Positions 1 through 7,474 of a stretch of DNA of 11,064 bases are shown here, piece by piece. Location: positions 6,993-18,056 of the forward strand of contig WKLE02003300.1 in assembly GCA_014885115.2 (NCBI GenBank). The letters are read 5' to 3'. Both the position numbers and the translations under genes were made by a program. Below the pieces are notes generated by a model, which was not told the DNA's origin, ran no database searches, and saw only the letters and a program-made list of their open reading frames with translations. This DNA comes from Asterionellopsis glacialis. Lineage: Eukaryota; Bacillariophyta; Plagiogrammaphyceae; Rhaphoneidales; Asterionellopsidaceae. Each line of letters opens with the position of its first letter. The first letter of the stretch is position 1.

Positions 1-184
1 TCTCCATCCCTATCAGACATTTTTACCTCGTACTGGTACCAGGTACGGTACAGGTAGGATCGCCTTGCTCACTTTTTCCTCCTGTGTCCTTCTGGCTTGT
101 GATCAACAGACCTTACCTGATATTGCCACAAATACTCGCTTTCTAGTCTGAGGTTGTCGATGAACAAGAATTGAGAAACTCAAG
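1..184 (+). promoter_or_regulatory. Upstream/5' leader of the glycosyltransferase gene, with palindrome and mini-uORF
   Basis: Non-coding DNA before the first gene. Positions 33-42 are a perfect 10-bp palindrome, CTGGTACCAG, which recurs elsewhere in the window, followed by further GGTAC-type repeats to about 57. An ATG at 160 opens a four-codon reading frame (M-N-K-N, stop at 172-174) that ends 10 bases before the main start at 185, out of frame with it. If transcription begins upstream of 160 this would be a small upstream ORF. No TATA box or other core promoter element could be assigned. Confidence 0.35.
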
Positions 185-1423
185 ATGGCAGGATCTAAGG
201 AAGGAAACAGCAATCATAAGTCCAAATGGACATTGCTGAGCCTTGCTTGTTTATCGGGTGCATGTTTGTATCTTGGAATGAACGGCATTGACGCATCTGA
301 AGAAAATTTCAACGTTGCTCAAATGTATGGTTCCAACTTCCGTCGATTGAGTAATGAACAACAACCGACAAAAGAAAGAATCATGGAGGAAATGGTTTTT
401 AAACCTGTCGATGACGTCTGGGAGCACACTGTGCTTCATCCACAATATTACCAACTACCTCCCATCCAAAGACACGGACCAGGTGACGAGACTACCTTTT
501 TGATTGGTATTTTTTCCAATATTTTATCCACAGGGGAAAAACGCAAACGTCAGCGTATCCGTGAAACATACCTTGGAAACGGGAATGACCCGCGTATCTG
601 TTCATTGCAAGATCATATGGCCCATGTCGATCAGGGTGAACCATGTGAATGCAAGATATTGTATACCTTTGTCGTTGGAGGAAACATTTTAGGATCTGAT
701 GAGCACTTTCGGTCTGCAGAACCACTCATTATGGACACCATTTCTGAAAAGGAAGTAAAGGCAGTGAATAAACATGGCTCTGTAGAAAGTGACATTTTAT
801 ATCTGAATGTTCGTGAAAATATTGATCAGGGGAAGGGTCCTACATGGTTTAAATATGCTGCAACCCTGACTGAAAAATATCAGATCGATTACATTGCCAA
901 GACTGAGCAACACGTTATGGTTTCCATGCCACATTTAATTGATTACATCATCACTGATTTACCACCCTACCCCTATAATGCACGTATGTTTGGTGGTAAC
1001 TTTATCTTCAATCAATGGTGGTTTGCTGAAAGCAGTTTTTATTTCTTGTCATCCGACATGGCTAAATACATTTCTTCAGATGATCTTAATCGTCAAGATT
1101 ACCGTGATCAAATTAAGGATAAGAAGGCAAACATTCCGCAGGACTACGAAATTAGTAAATTTGTGTGGTCTCATCCATACCCGGTCAAGATGATCTTCAT
1201 GGCTCACCGAAATTTATGGATCCAGGCTTTGCATGAAGATGATGATTGGATGCAAGTTTGGAAAACATATGACGGTGTACCACCACCGTCACGAACAATC
1301 GAATCTGCACAACCTCTAGATATTGCACCCCATATCTGGGAACAAAATTACAAACCTAAGCTCATGGGTGGTACCAGTACTATGGGTACCTTTACTGATC
1401 ATGCAGAAACTACTCAACCCTAA
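185..1423 (+). CDS. GT31-like (beta-1,3-galactosyltransferase-type) type II membrane protein with degenerate DxD motif
   Basis: 412 residues, ATG to TAA. A short basic N-terminus precedes one hydrophobic stretch (about residues 15-32, TLLSLACLSGACLYLGMNG), as in Golgi type II glycosyltransferases. The lumenal part follows the GT31 pattern: a beta strand FLIGIFS (105-111), basic RQRIRETYL (122-130), a second strand KILYTFVVG (157-165), ESDILYL (201-207), and NIDQGKGPTWFKYAA (212-226) leading to YIAKTEQHVMVSM (236-248). The last element is where active family members carry K-T-D-D-D-V; here the three acidic positions read E-Q-H. A later GNFIFNQWWF and a QDYEISKFVWSHPYP segment (319-333) fit the acceptor and catalytic-base regions. 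Family members transfer a hexose in beta-1,3 linkage in the Golgi. Without DxD this protein may be inactive, metal-independent or regulatory. The fold call is fairly secure; substrate and activity are unknown. Confidence 0.62.
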   Translation: MAGSKEGNSNHKSKWTLLSLACLSGACLYLGMNGIDASEENFNVAQMYGSNFRRLSNEQQPTKERIMEEMVFKPVDDVWEHTVLHPQYYQLPPIQRHGPGDETTFLIGIFSNILSTGEKRKRQRIRETYLGNGNDPRICSLQDHMAHVDQGEPCECKILYTFVVGGNILGSDEHFRSAEPLIMDTISEKEVKAVNKHGSVESDILYLNVRENIDQGKGPTWFKYAATLTEKYQIDYIAKTEQHVMVSMPHLIDYIITDLPPYPYNARMFGGNFIFNQWWFAESSFYFLSSDMAKYISSDDLNRQDYRDQIKDKKANIPQDYEISKFVWSHPYPVKMIFMAHRNLWIQALHEDDDWMQVWKTYDGVPPPSRTIESAQPLDIAPHIWEQNYKPKLMGGTSTMGTFTDHAETTQP

Positions 1424-1914
1424 AGAAACCTAAAAGACATTTAAATAAACATTGATCGAAATCACTTTCGTTTGGAGGCGTATATCCAGTAGACTGCTGG
1501 TAGTTGGCGCATCACTCGATATAAATGCATAAAAATAATATATGCATTACATTATTTAAAAACATACTATTTAAAAATCATCTCCATGATATTTCCAATT
1601 TGATTGTGCAGCAGCCCTGCAAGTCAATCTTTACCCCTTAACTGAATTTTGTGATTAAATGTGACTTCTTGTGGATAAAACCTGCCGGTCGAACTATCAG
1701 AATGCACAGTCAAACAACCATCCTTAAACAAGAAAGTATTACAGTACACTGCAGTTGATAGCTTTTAGAAAAGATACAGGTAGATAAATGATAAAAAACA
1801 CATGTAATTCCATTCTGTAATTTATTTGTATGTATTGTGTGAGTGTAAGAGTTATTATGTGCCTTTTATTCTTGTCGCCATTTTATCTTGGAAAGAAAAT
1901 TTTGGACGGGATTT
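1424..1914. other. Convergent intergenic region between the glycosyltransferase and ArfGAP genes
   Basis: About 490 AT-rich bases between two converging stop codons, with no supportable gene. An AATAAA hexamer lies at 1444-1449, just after the glycosyltransferase stop; it could be a polyadenylation signal, but such signals are weakly defined in algae. An 8-bp inverted repeat (AATGCATA at 1524-1531, TATGCATT at 1541-1548) and a 10-bp direct repeat TATTTAAAAA (1553-1562 and 1568-1577) lie in the middle. It presumably carries both 3' UTRs. Confidence 0.5.
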
Positions 1915-3786
1915 TTACGCTCCAAAGTTGGAGAAAAAGTCATCGCTATTGTCCATTTTGACTTTCGTGGCATTGAGCTTCTGTTTTGGGGGGACGGCAA
2001 GTTTACCTACATTACCAGAAGATGGGGCTGACATGGAGGTCGCCGGTGTTCCACCAAAGTTTCCTGAAGATGGTGCGCTCGAATTACGACTACCCGGAGT
2101 ACTTTGTGAAAAGGTACTAGATGCCGTCATTCCTCCATTGCTTGAAGCAGAGCTAAGACCGCCATTTCCGAACTTAGCAGCCATACGAGCCTTGGCTTCA
2201 TCACGAATTCGCTGTTGCCGCACCATGTATTGAGCATCTGATTCTCCAGTGAGGGCAGCGATACCATTACGATCTTCGCCAGGGAGTCCAGGTGCTTCTC
2301 CTACAGGTCCATTAGGTGATAGTGCAGCCACCGGTGTGGCAGCGACAGGAGTAGGAGCAGCTCCACTGGACGCAGAACTAAGGCCGCCTGAGCCAAACTT
2401 TGCAGCCATCCGTGCCTTCGCTTCGTCCCTAAGCCGTTGTTGTCGTACCATATATTGAGCATCTGATTCTCCTGTGAGTGCTGCTACGCCGTTACGATCT
2501 TCACCTGGAAGTCCAGGAGCTTCACCTGGTGGGACACCACCTGCGGACACGGAAGCTGAAGCTGTTCCACCGTTCGAAGAAGGTGCAGCAGAAACAGCTG
2601 GTGCAGGAGAACTACCAAAACTATTGAAGTCAAATCCGCCCTGGTTTTTACTACTGCTGTTGTCCGATCCAAAGCCTTCGTATTTAGATCCTGTAGCCGA
2701 CCGTTGGGAACGAAATTGCTGTTGCAACTCAGACAATCCGTCTCCTTGGTCTGGGGCATTCACCGCTTGTGCCACAGTGGAAACAGATGTACTAAGACTA
2801 TTCCAAAAGCTCCCACCAGTGGATTTGATCGTCCCTGCCAAGTTAGCTACAGACTGTCTTGTATTTTCGTCTTGTACTACAGATGATACTGATGTTGAAA
2901 CTGTATTCACTGCACTTCCTGCAATAGATCCCAATGACCCCAATGCGCTTCCAAATCCAGCAACTACTGAATCCATGTCCACTCCAGTACCATACCCTCC
3001 TCCACCCTGGTAAGGGCCACTCGATCCAACACCGCCCATACTGCTATTACCCAATCCACCTGATTTTCCAAATTTAGCCTGCATCCTAGCCCGAGCTTGT
3101 TCCTTCAAGCGAGTTTGTCTTTGAATGTACTGTTGATCTGTTTCTCCCGTCAAACGTTCCATACCATTGGGATCTTCTCCAGGTTTTCCGACGGCACCAC
3201 CACCACCACCACCACCACCCATGGATGATGATGAAGAAAAAGACGACATGGTACGATTGTCAGTATTCTTACGTGGTGCAGGGGTGGGTAAAGTGGTGGG
3301 TTCTGGACGTCCCTCTACACGTGCTTTGAGTACCTCCTTGTACAACTGAGCTGCGGGACTTTCATACTTTTCCTTAATGGCAGTTCCAGGTGCAATGCCC
3401 TTCGCTTTTAAATAGTCTGCGCACTTTGCATTGCCTCCAGTTTTCATCAGAGCCAACTGTTTATCTGTCCATGAATCCATGGCAATACTCCTCACAAACG
3501 AAATATGGACTCCCAAGGACCTTTAAAATCATACAATTTTTTTAATTTTCATAGACCACCAGGAAGGAGGAAAATCGTCAGGAAACGCATATCTGATTCA
3601 AAAATAATTCAACTCTAGTTTTGTAACCAAAAAAACGTACCGATGAACTCCACTGCATTCCAAGCAAAAAACAGTTCCAAAGCTCACACTTGCCCATTGT
3701 GGGTTTTTCATGCCACAATCAGCGCATTGGTTATTTCCAGGCAAAGCTTTAACAACCGCCTGGTCGGCAGCGGTCATTTGCACCAT
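1915..3786 (-). CDS. ArfGAP domain protein, two exons: complement(join(1915..3520,3641..3786))
   Basis: Spliced length is 1752 nt, 583 residues. Exon 1 encodes the ArfGAP zinc finger C21-x2-C24-x16-C41-x2-C44 followed by SGVHR, where R49 matches the catalytic arginine finger. After splicing the frame continues SLGVHISFVRSIAMDSW, the canonical family sequence. The protein should stimulate GTP hydrolysis on Arf1-type GTPases in COPI/Golgi traffic. Past the domain (to about residue 120) the chain is Gly/Ser-rich, with a Gly run at about 149-157. Three related repeats lie at about 160-205, 381-429 and 456-504 (pattern GEDxNGxxxLTGExDxQY, then RQxR and ARMxAKFG). Ser/Thr/Gly-rich stretches with spaced bulky residues at about 233-265 and 276-303 (GGSFWNSLSTSVSTVAQ) resemble ALPS membrane-curvature sensors of ArfGAP1. 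The C-terminus is DDFFSNFGA. The start is taken as the ATG at 3786 (MVQMTAADQ); the next ATG, at 3777, is equally possible. Family assignment is very secure; function of the repeats is unknown. Confidence 0.93.
2155..2301 (-). repeat. Protein-coding repeat copy 3 in ArfGAP
   Basis: Encodes about residues 456-504, beginning GEAPGLPGEDRNGIAALTGE and ending ARMAAKFGNGGL. Over this segment it differs from copy 2 at three residues by eye: V to I, L to I and S to N. Confidence 0.85.
2380..2526 (-). repeat. Protein-coding repeat copy 2 in ArfGAP
   Basis: Encodes about residues 381-429, beginning GEAPGLPGEDRNGVAALTGE and ending ARMAAKFGSGGL. It is almost identical in protein sequence to copy 3, 75 residues downstream, while the DNA differs at many third codon positions. 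Confidence 0.85.
3052..3189 (-). repeat. Protein-coding repeat copy 1 in ArfGAP (most diverged)
   Basis: Encodes about residues 160-205: GKPGEDPNGMERLTGETD, then QQYIQRQTRL, and ARARMQAKFGKSGGL. It shares the GEDxNG, LTGExDxQY and ARMxAKFG blocks with the two later copies but differs at many positions, suggesting it is the older branch of the internal duplication. Confidence 0.8.
3521..3640 (-). other. Spliceosomal intron (GT-AG, 120 bp) in the ArfGAP gene
   Basis: On the minus strand exon 1 ends CAT-CG, followed by donor GTACGT; the intron ends in TTTTAAAG before GTCCTTGGG. Joining restores an arginine codon (CG|G, phase 2) and gives VHR-SLGVHIS, which matches the ArfGAP family without gap or insertion. 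Reading straight through from exon 1 ends in a stop after about a dozen unrelated residues. Confidence 0.93.
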
Positions 3787-4053
3787 GATTGCAAGAAATC
3801 CACAAAGGTCAAGAGACACTCCCTTCGGTCGGACACAACACTATCAAAGTGGGGCTAAAAAGAAGGGTATCCACTTTCGTTACAATGCAACAGCAGCTAC
3901 AAGACACACGGCGAGATGTAGCTTTATCTCCCTCGTTTCAAGACCACCAACCTGTTTCAACGACTAAATTTTCGATTCTCGCTCGGCTGGCAACATAAGT
4001 CTCTACGGTACTACTTACATAAATGTTGGTAAATGGAGAGCATTCCTGCACAA

Positions 4054-4089
4054 GGTACCTGGTATGATTTCTACCTCGTACCAGGTACC
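4054..4089. repeat. Perfect inverted repeat with GGTACC ends
   Basis: GGTACCTGGTA (4054-4064) and its exact reverse complement TACCAGGTACC (4079-4089) flank a 14-base loop. The right arm continues into another partial copy (AGGTACTCTAGGTATGTACC, to about 4109). It belongs to the dispersed CTGGTACCAG-like family in this window. Confidence 0.8.
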
Positions 4090-4223
4090 AGGTACTCTAG
4101 GTATGTACCACATACGAGTATTGCTTGTACACAGTCATTTTCGTCTGTCCATTCATCTCGGTCACGATAGCTCCTTCAACTGTGCGCATACTTCTATCCT
4201 TAATGAATCTTCCCAACAGTCAC

Positions 4224-4260
4224 TTTATTAACTTTATCTCTAGAGAGATAAAATAATAAA
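4224..4260. repeat. AT-rich imperfect hairpin upstream of ArfGAP
   Basis: Outer arms TTTATTA (4224-4230) and TAATAAA (4254-4260) enclose inner arms TTTATCTCT (4233-4241) and AGAGATAAA (4244-4252), with a two-base loop and a small bulge. The loop side carries a CTCTAGAGAG palindrome like those near 6960 and 10785. Confidence 0.7.
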
Positions 4261-4897
4261 ACAAAACTAGAGTGTCTGCTGTCTATCCAACAAATGTATG
4301 TATCATCGAAACGAAACTCTACGAGTCGTTTACCTTGTACTGGTATAACATTAGGTAGGACTACAGACAGAGTGACACCTACCAGTATGATGTCATTGAC
4401 ATCTGTATCAATCTAGACCTGTACGTCACATCTTCATTCCACGCACTTTCCTTAATTGCTGCATACTTCGCTTTTTATCCTGGACAGTTTCACTCATGTG
4501 TAACATCTTGATGGGAATCTTCAATAAATTCCCTCTTGGAATTCGGAGGCTTCAGTGATGGGAGATGTCATGACAAATACAAACATGATTCTTCCGAAAG
4601 AATATGAAAACGAAAAAGATTAAGGCGTTTTTCATGTGCAATCAAGCCATCATTGAAACCTGAAAATATAATAATTTTCTTTCCAGTAAAACTGAAATGC
4701 GCTACAGAGTAAAATTTTTATGAGAAGATTCATATTTGAGTAACTTTCATTAATATAAAGATTTTTCTTGATTTCTGAAGAGCTAGTTGCAAATGAAATA
4801 AGTAGCCTTTAAAGACTTTCTCTATAATTTTATCCAAAACTATGATTATCTATTAAAATTCAAAACTGGAGTGCGGTGGTTAGTAATTTTTCTTTAC

Positions 4898-5473
4898 CTA
4901 TTGCAATACATATGCGGTTTCGTTTTCTTGTAATCCGGCCCGTTGCAATGACATGTCATATACGATATCAAGCATGTCTTTATGACCCAAAGACCTAGTT
5001 TTTTTCACCTGGATATTTGTCTTAGCAATGCCTTCCGTAACTTTTTCGTCCTCTGATTTTGTTTTTTTTGTCTTTATCTCACAATTTGAAGCAAAATCAT
5101 CTTTGAACTCTATCGGTGTTTGATGGGCCTCGGAAGAATCTCCCGCTGTCCTTCTTTCGGTGATGCTGCTACTGCCCATGCCAGCACGTTCCAATGAAAT
5201 CTCGTAGACAAGATCAAGCATATCTTGGTGCCCCAATGGGCTGGCACTTTCAATGTATATATTGTTGTTGGCATTCTGCTCCATTCCGTTATCATTTGAT
5301 CCTGCTCTTGCCGAATCTAAATTCGGTATCTTACTGCCGCTAGATGGGCTTCCCGTTGCGGCAATCTTGCTTTTCCTCCCCATTCCAAATCGTGTCGTCA
5401 ATCGACGTGGGACACCAAAACTCAAACCTTCCGTGACAGTCAAGCTTATGTATAATACTAGTATCGAACGCAT
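4898..5473 (-). CDS. Paralogue A: predicted secreted/plastid-targeted protein with two DMLDLVYEMSLxRAG-type motifs
   Basis: 191 residues from the ATG at 5473, chosen because it starts MRSILVLY, matching MRSLLLLS of the paralogue at 7475; no upstream in-frame ATG is needed. Residues 1-18 are a hydrophobic signal peptide ending TEGLS, followed by FGVPRRLTTRFGMGRKSK: basic, Ser/Thr-containing and without acidic residues. This resembles the bipartite plastid leader of diatoms, with Phe at the signal cleavage site. The middle is polar and probably disordered. Two copies of one motif follow: GHQDMLDLVYEISLERAGM (81-99) and GHKDMLDIVYDMSLQRAGL (163-181), joined by about 60 charged residues rich in Lys, Glu and Ser/Thr. 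Each motif could form an amphipathic helix. I do not recognise the family and assign no function. The pairing with the divergent gene at 7475 is the main support that this is a real gene. Confidence 0.82.
   Translation of the reverse strand: MRSILVLYISLTVTEGLSFGVPRRLTTRFGMGRKSKIAATGSPSSGSKIPNLDSARAGSNDNGMEQNANNNIYIESASPLGHQDMLDLVYEISLERAGMGSSSITERRTAGDSSEAHQTPIEFKDDFASNCEIKTKKTKSEDEKVTEGIAKTNIQVKKTRSLGHKDMLDIVYDMSLQRAGLQENETAYVLQ
4931..4996 (-). repeat. DMLDIVYDMSLQRAG motif, copy 2 of paralogue A
   Basis: Encodes residues 160-181, RSLGHKDMLDIVYDMSLQRA plus GL. It matches copy 1 at most positions, with conservative changes (L/I, E/D, I/M, E/Q). Confidence 0.85.
5177..5242 (-). repeat. DMLDLVYEISLERAG motif, copy 1 of paralogue A
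   Basis: Encodes residues 78-99, SPLGHQDMLDLVYEISLERA plus GM. Both copies in this protein start with S-L-G-H or P-L-G-H, which is absent in the single-copy paralogue (S-Y-K-S). Confidence 0.85.
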
Positions 5474-5790
5474 TCTTTTGGTAATTTCTACTTGATGGCT
5501 GCTGCGATTATTTCTCAATGCGGAGTAAACAAATTTATGGTATATTATGTGCTTGAAATAGTTGAACTATGTGCGATAAAAGAAATTGTGTAAGTGAACT
5601 ATTTCTTTTTTTTGCTTTGTGTTGGGGAGAGGAAAAATCAAGATTTATTGCTTCGAGAGAAAGCAGAATTCTAAGAAACAAATTGCTCAAACCACCAAAA
5701 AGTGACCCTGTGACTTGCTAACACGTAAACACTCAGTAATTAACGATTTTCCTCCTTGTAACTCAAGTACTGGCTCAACGTGAATGTAGA

Positions 5791-5816
5791 GTACCAGGTA
5801 TTTATTTACCTGGTAC
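5791..5816. repeat. Perfect inverted repeat, 10-bp arms
   Basis: GTACCAGGTA (5791-5800) and TACCTGGTAC (5807-5816) are exact reverse complements separated by TTTATT. A related partial copy, TACCAGAGGTACTGG, follows at about 5944-5958. Confidence 0.85.
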
Positions 5817-6036
5817 GTGAGTGTTCCTTCCTGTTCCAGTCCTTTTGGAAAAACTTCCGCGCCTTTTACGTGTCATATCTCATATATCACGCCACGTCGT
5901 TCAAAGAGGTGGTGAGATGTTTCACAAAAAATGTACAGACCGATACCAGAGGTACTGGAACTGTACTCGTATATAGGTTACCTTCAATGTGTAGAAAAGA
6001 CAGCAATTGAATGATTATGGTCATCTGTTTCTGTAC

Positions 6037-6046
6037 CAGGTACCTG
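6037..6046. repeat. CAGGTACCTG palindrome
   Basis: A perfect 10-bp palindrome preceded by TGTAC. It has the same GGTACC centre as the other elements but with the flanking CAG/CTG order reversed (CAG-GTAC-CTG against CTG-GTAC-CAG). Confidence 0.8.
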
Positions 6047-6266
6047 CACGTAACGATTCTGTTCCGAACTACCGAACTACCCTGATAGATTCGCCAATGA
6101 AGATTCTGCGATCCTTCTCTTCTTCTTGAGGACAGATTCACAAAGTTCCTTATCCTATTGTGTTCATGTTGAAGCTCGTGCTTGAAGCAGGAGAATGTAG
6201 TCAGATACAACATGCATGGTTCTTTATTGTAGACGCTCTTATTTAAGACTATAAAATGTTTACCTG

Positions 6267-6276
6267 CTGGTACCAG
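6267..6276. repeat. CTGGTACCAG palindrome
   Basis: A perfect 10-bp palindrome, identical to that at 33-42 and to the core of 10931-10948. It is followed by GTACTCTAGTCTCTAGTC, so the GGTACC family and the CTAG family of repeats sit side by side here. Confidence 0.85.
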
Positions 6277-6400
6277 GTACTCTAGTCTCTAGTCTACACC
6301 AAGGCCAGTATAGTAGAGACTGGACAATGGTCGGTAGTCAATCGGTAGTTTACAACTAGTCCTCTAGAAAGTTCCCACCGGTAGGACTTTAAAGAAGTGA

Positions 6401-6488
6401 CTCTCTAGAGGACTAGAGGACTAGAACTCTCTAGACTAGAACTCTAGAACTAGGACTAGGACTAGAACTCTAGAACTAGAACTAGAAC
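6401..6488. repeat. Degenerate CTAGAA/CTAGGA hexamer array
   Basis: A low-complexity tract made of CTAGAA, CTAGGA and CTCTAGA units (for example ACTAGAACTCTAGAACTAGG) running into TAGAACCT. Looser copies of the same motif extend left to about 6280. The strong CTAG content makes many overlapping short palindromes. An open frame on the minus strand through it is only a product of the repeat. Confidence 0.8.
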
Positions 6489-6901
6489 CTAAAGCAGTCG
6501 ATGCTGCAGAACAGACCAAGATTTGGTTGGGGGTCTGAACTGGCAGTAGGAAAATAAAGCATGCTGACCTCGATATGAATACAGCAGAGTTATGTTTCAG
6601 GGACTTCCTCAAAAGTTTCATTCTGTAATTTTGAAAAATATACAAGCATTAACCATTTTTGTTCTCGTTTGAAATGATATTATTTTCTGTCTGAATGTAT
6701 CTTGGGGAAAACTTTGCCTTGCATTTTAATCATTTTTGGTGGACAGAATCAAACCCAATTTGAAATTACCGTCAACCAATCCTTTCATTGAAGTCTCGTG
6801 TAATTACATTGTTCTGCAACTTAGACACACCATTTCACAGTTCGCGGTTGGAAAAGGTACTTTGGACAAGAATTTCCAACACTTTGGTTGACCAGGTCTA
6901 T

Positions 6902-6966
6902 GACTACCGGACCTAGAGGTCCTAAGGTCCTACCGGTAGTCCTAGACTCTAGAGAGGGTCCTCTCT
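6902..6966. repeat. Nested inverted repeats (possible cruciform-forming element)
   Basis: GACTACCGG (6902-6910) pairs with CCGGTAGTC (6933-6941). Inside this, GGACCT pairs with AGGTCC around AG. Directly after comes AGAGAGG (6951-6957) pairing with CCTCTCT (6960-6966) around GT, then another CTAGAGAGAGGTCCT copy. It is compact, unlike the flanking DNA, and built from the same CTAG/GGTCC words as the array at 6401. Confidence 0.75.
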
Positions 6967-7474
6967 ACTAGAGAGAGGTCCTATTTACGTTAGAGCCATC
7001 AAAGATGACTTATTAAAAGTTCAGTCTTGCAAAAATCGAGTCATGCGGCACTGGATTCGGCTTCTTTTTTTCGGATTTGACCGAATTCATTGTTTTGACA
7101 CCCGTGTTGAAGTTACCGTTGAATTCATACTAAGAAACATAATATGATGATGTAATAATAATATCGTAATCATATGTTTATTACATAACGAGTTCGCACA
7201 AAGAGCATGAGTTCGAAAAAAACAGTATTTTTCAGATCCATCAAAAGTATGTTTCCTACATGCGCTCTACAAACGGTTTCAACCCGGTAGGACTCGTACG
7301 AAGTACAGAGATATGTATTTTCGAGAAACAAGGATTGACATCAAAAAAGTTCCGAAAAAGCGATCTGCACAAAATATGATTTCTCGGCACAAAATAATCA
7401 AACGGCTTCTGACACCAAAGTCATAAATCAACCAAGCAAAAAAATTTCTTCAAAACACAAGTCATATTTTTAAA

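Larger units (their letters stand above)
3787..4897. other. Intergenic region upstream of ArfGAP and downstream of the first paralogue gene
   Basis: About 1.1 kb with no convincing gene. The part near 3787-4010 should hold the ArfGAP promoter and 5' UTR. It contains a GGTACC-type inverted repeat at 4054-4089, a second hairpin at 4224-4260, and a diffuse cluster of tacc/ggta steps around 4330-4390. The right third is AT-rich and presumably holds the 3' UTR of the gene ending at 4898. A minus-strand frame of about 40 residues ending near 4430 was seen, but nothing supports it as a gene. Confidence 0.5.
5474..7474. other. 2-kb divergent intergenic region between paralogues A and B, rich in palindromes
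   Basis: No supportable gene in either strand; open frames here are short and lack family-like sequence. It should contain both promoters, since the flanking genes point away from each other. Repeats are listed separately: inverted repeat 5791-5816, palindromes 6037-6046 and 6267-6276, the CTAGRA array around 6401-6488 and nested hairpins at 6902-6966. A 9-bp inverted repeat (ATGTAATAA 7150-7158, TTATTACAT 7178-7186) lies about 300 bases before paralogue B. I saw no clear shared sequence in the two proximal upstream regions. Confidence 0.55.

Noticed and set aside
1826..3013. Long plus-strand open frames opposite ArfGAP exon 2 (including one of 179 codons)
   Set aside because: They are antisense shadows of a clear ArfGAP gene; their Pro/Leu-rich content follows from its Gly/Ser codons, and they show no family-like motif.
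3787..3819. An upstream extension of ArfGAP exon 1 (MSLDLCGFLAI...)
   Set aside because: It depends on a GTG start; the ATG at 3786 or 3777 places the zinc finger at the normal distance from the N-terminus.
4428..4552. Minus-strand short frame ending in KKRSMQQLRKVRGMKM
   Set aside because: It looks somewhat coding-like, but is about 40 codons long, interrupted upstream, and has no homologue I can name; kept only as a possible gene remnant.
5474..5518. An upstream extension of paralogue A (15 more residues)
   Set aside because: It would need a non-ATG start and would bury the signal peptide; the ATG at 5473 matches the paralogue's start exactly.
5887..6213. Minus-strand open frame of 108 codons in the divergent intergenic region
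   Set aside because: No recognisable motif or coherent domain; it starts and ends in repeat-rich AT-rich DNA and overlaps a palindrome, so chance is the simplest explanation.
6436..6645. Minus-strand open frame ending in a Val-Leu repeat
   Set aside because: The repeat residues are just a translation of the CTAGAA/CTAGGA hexamer array.
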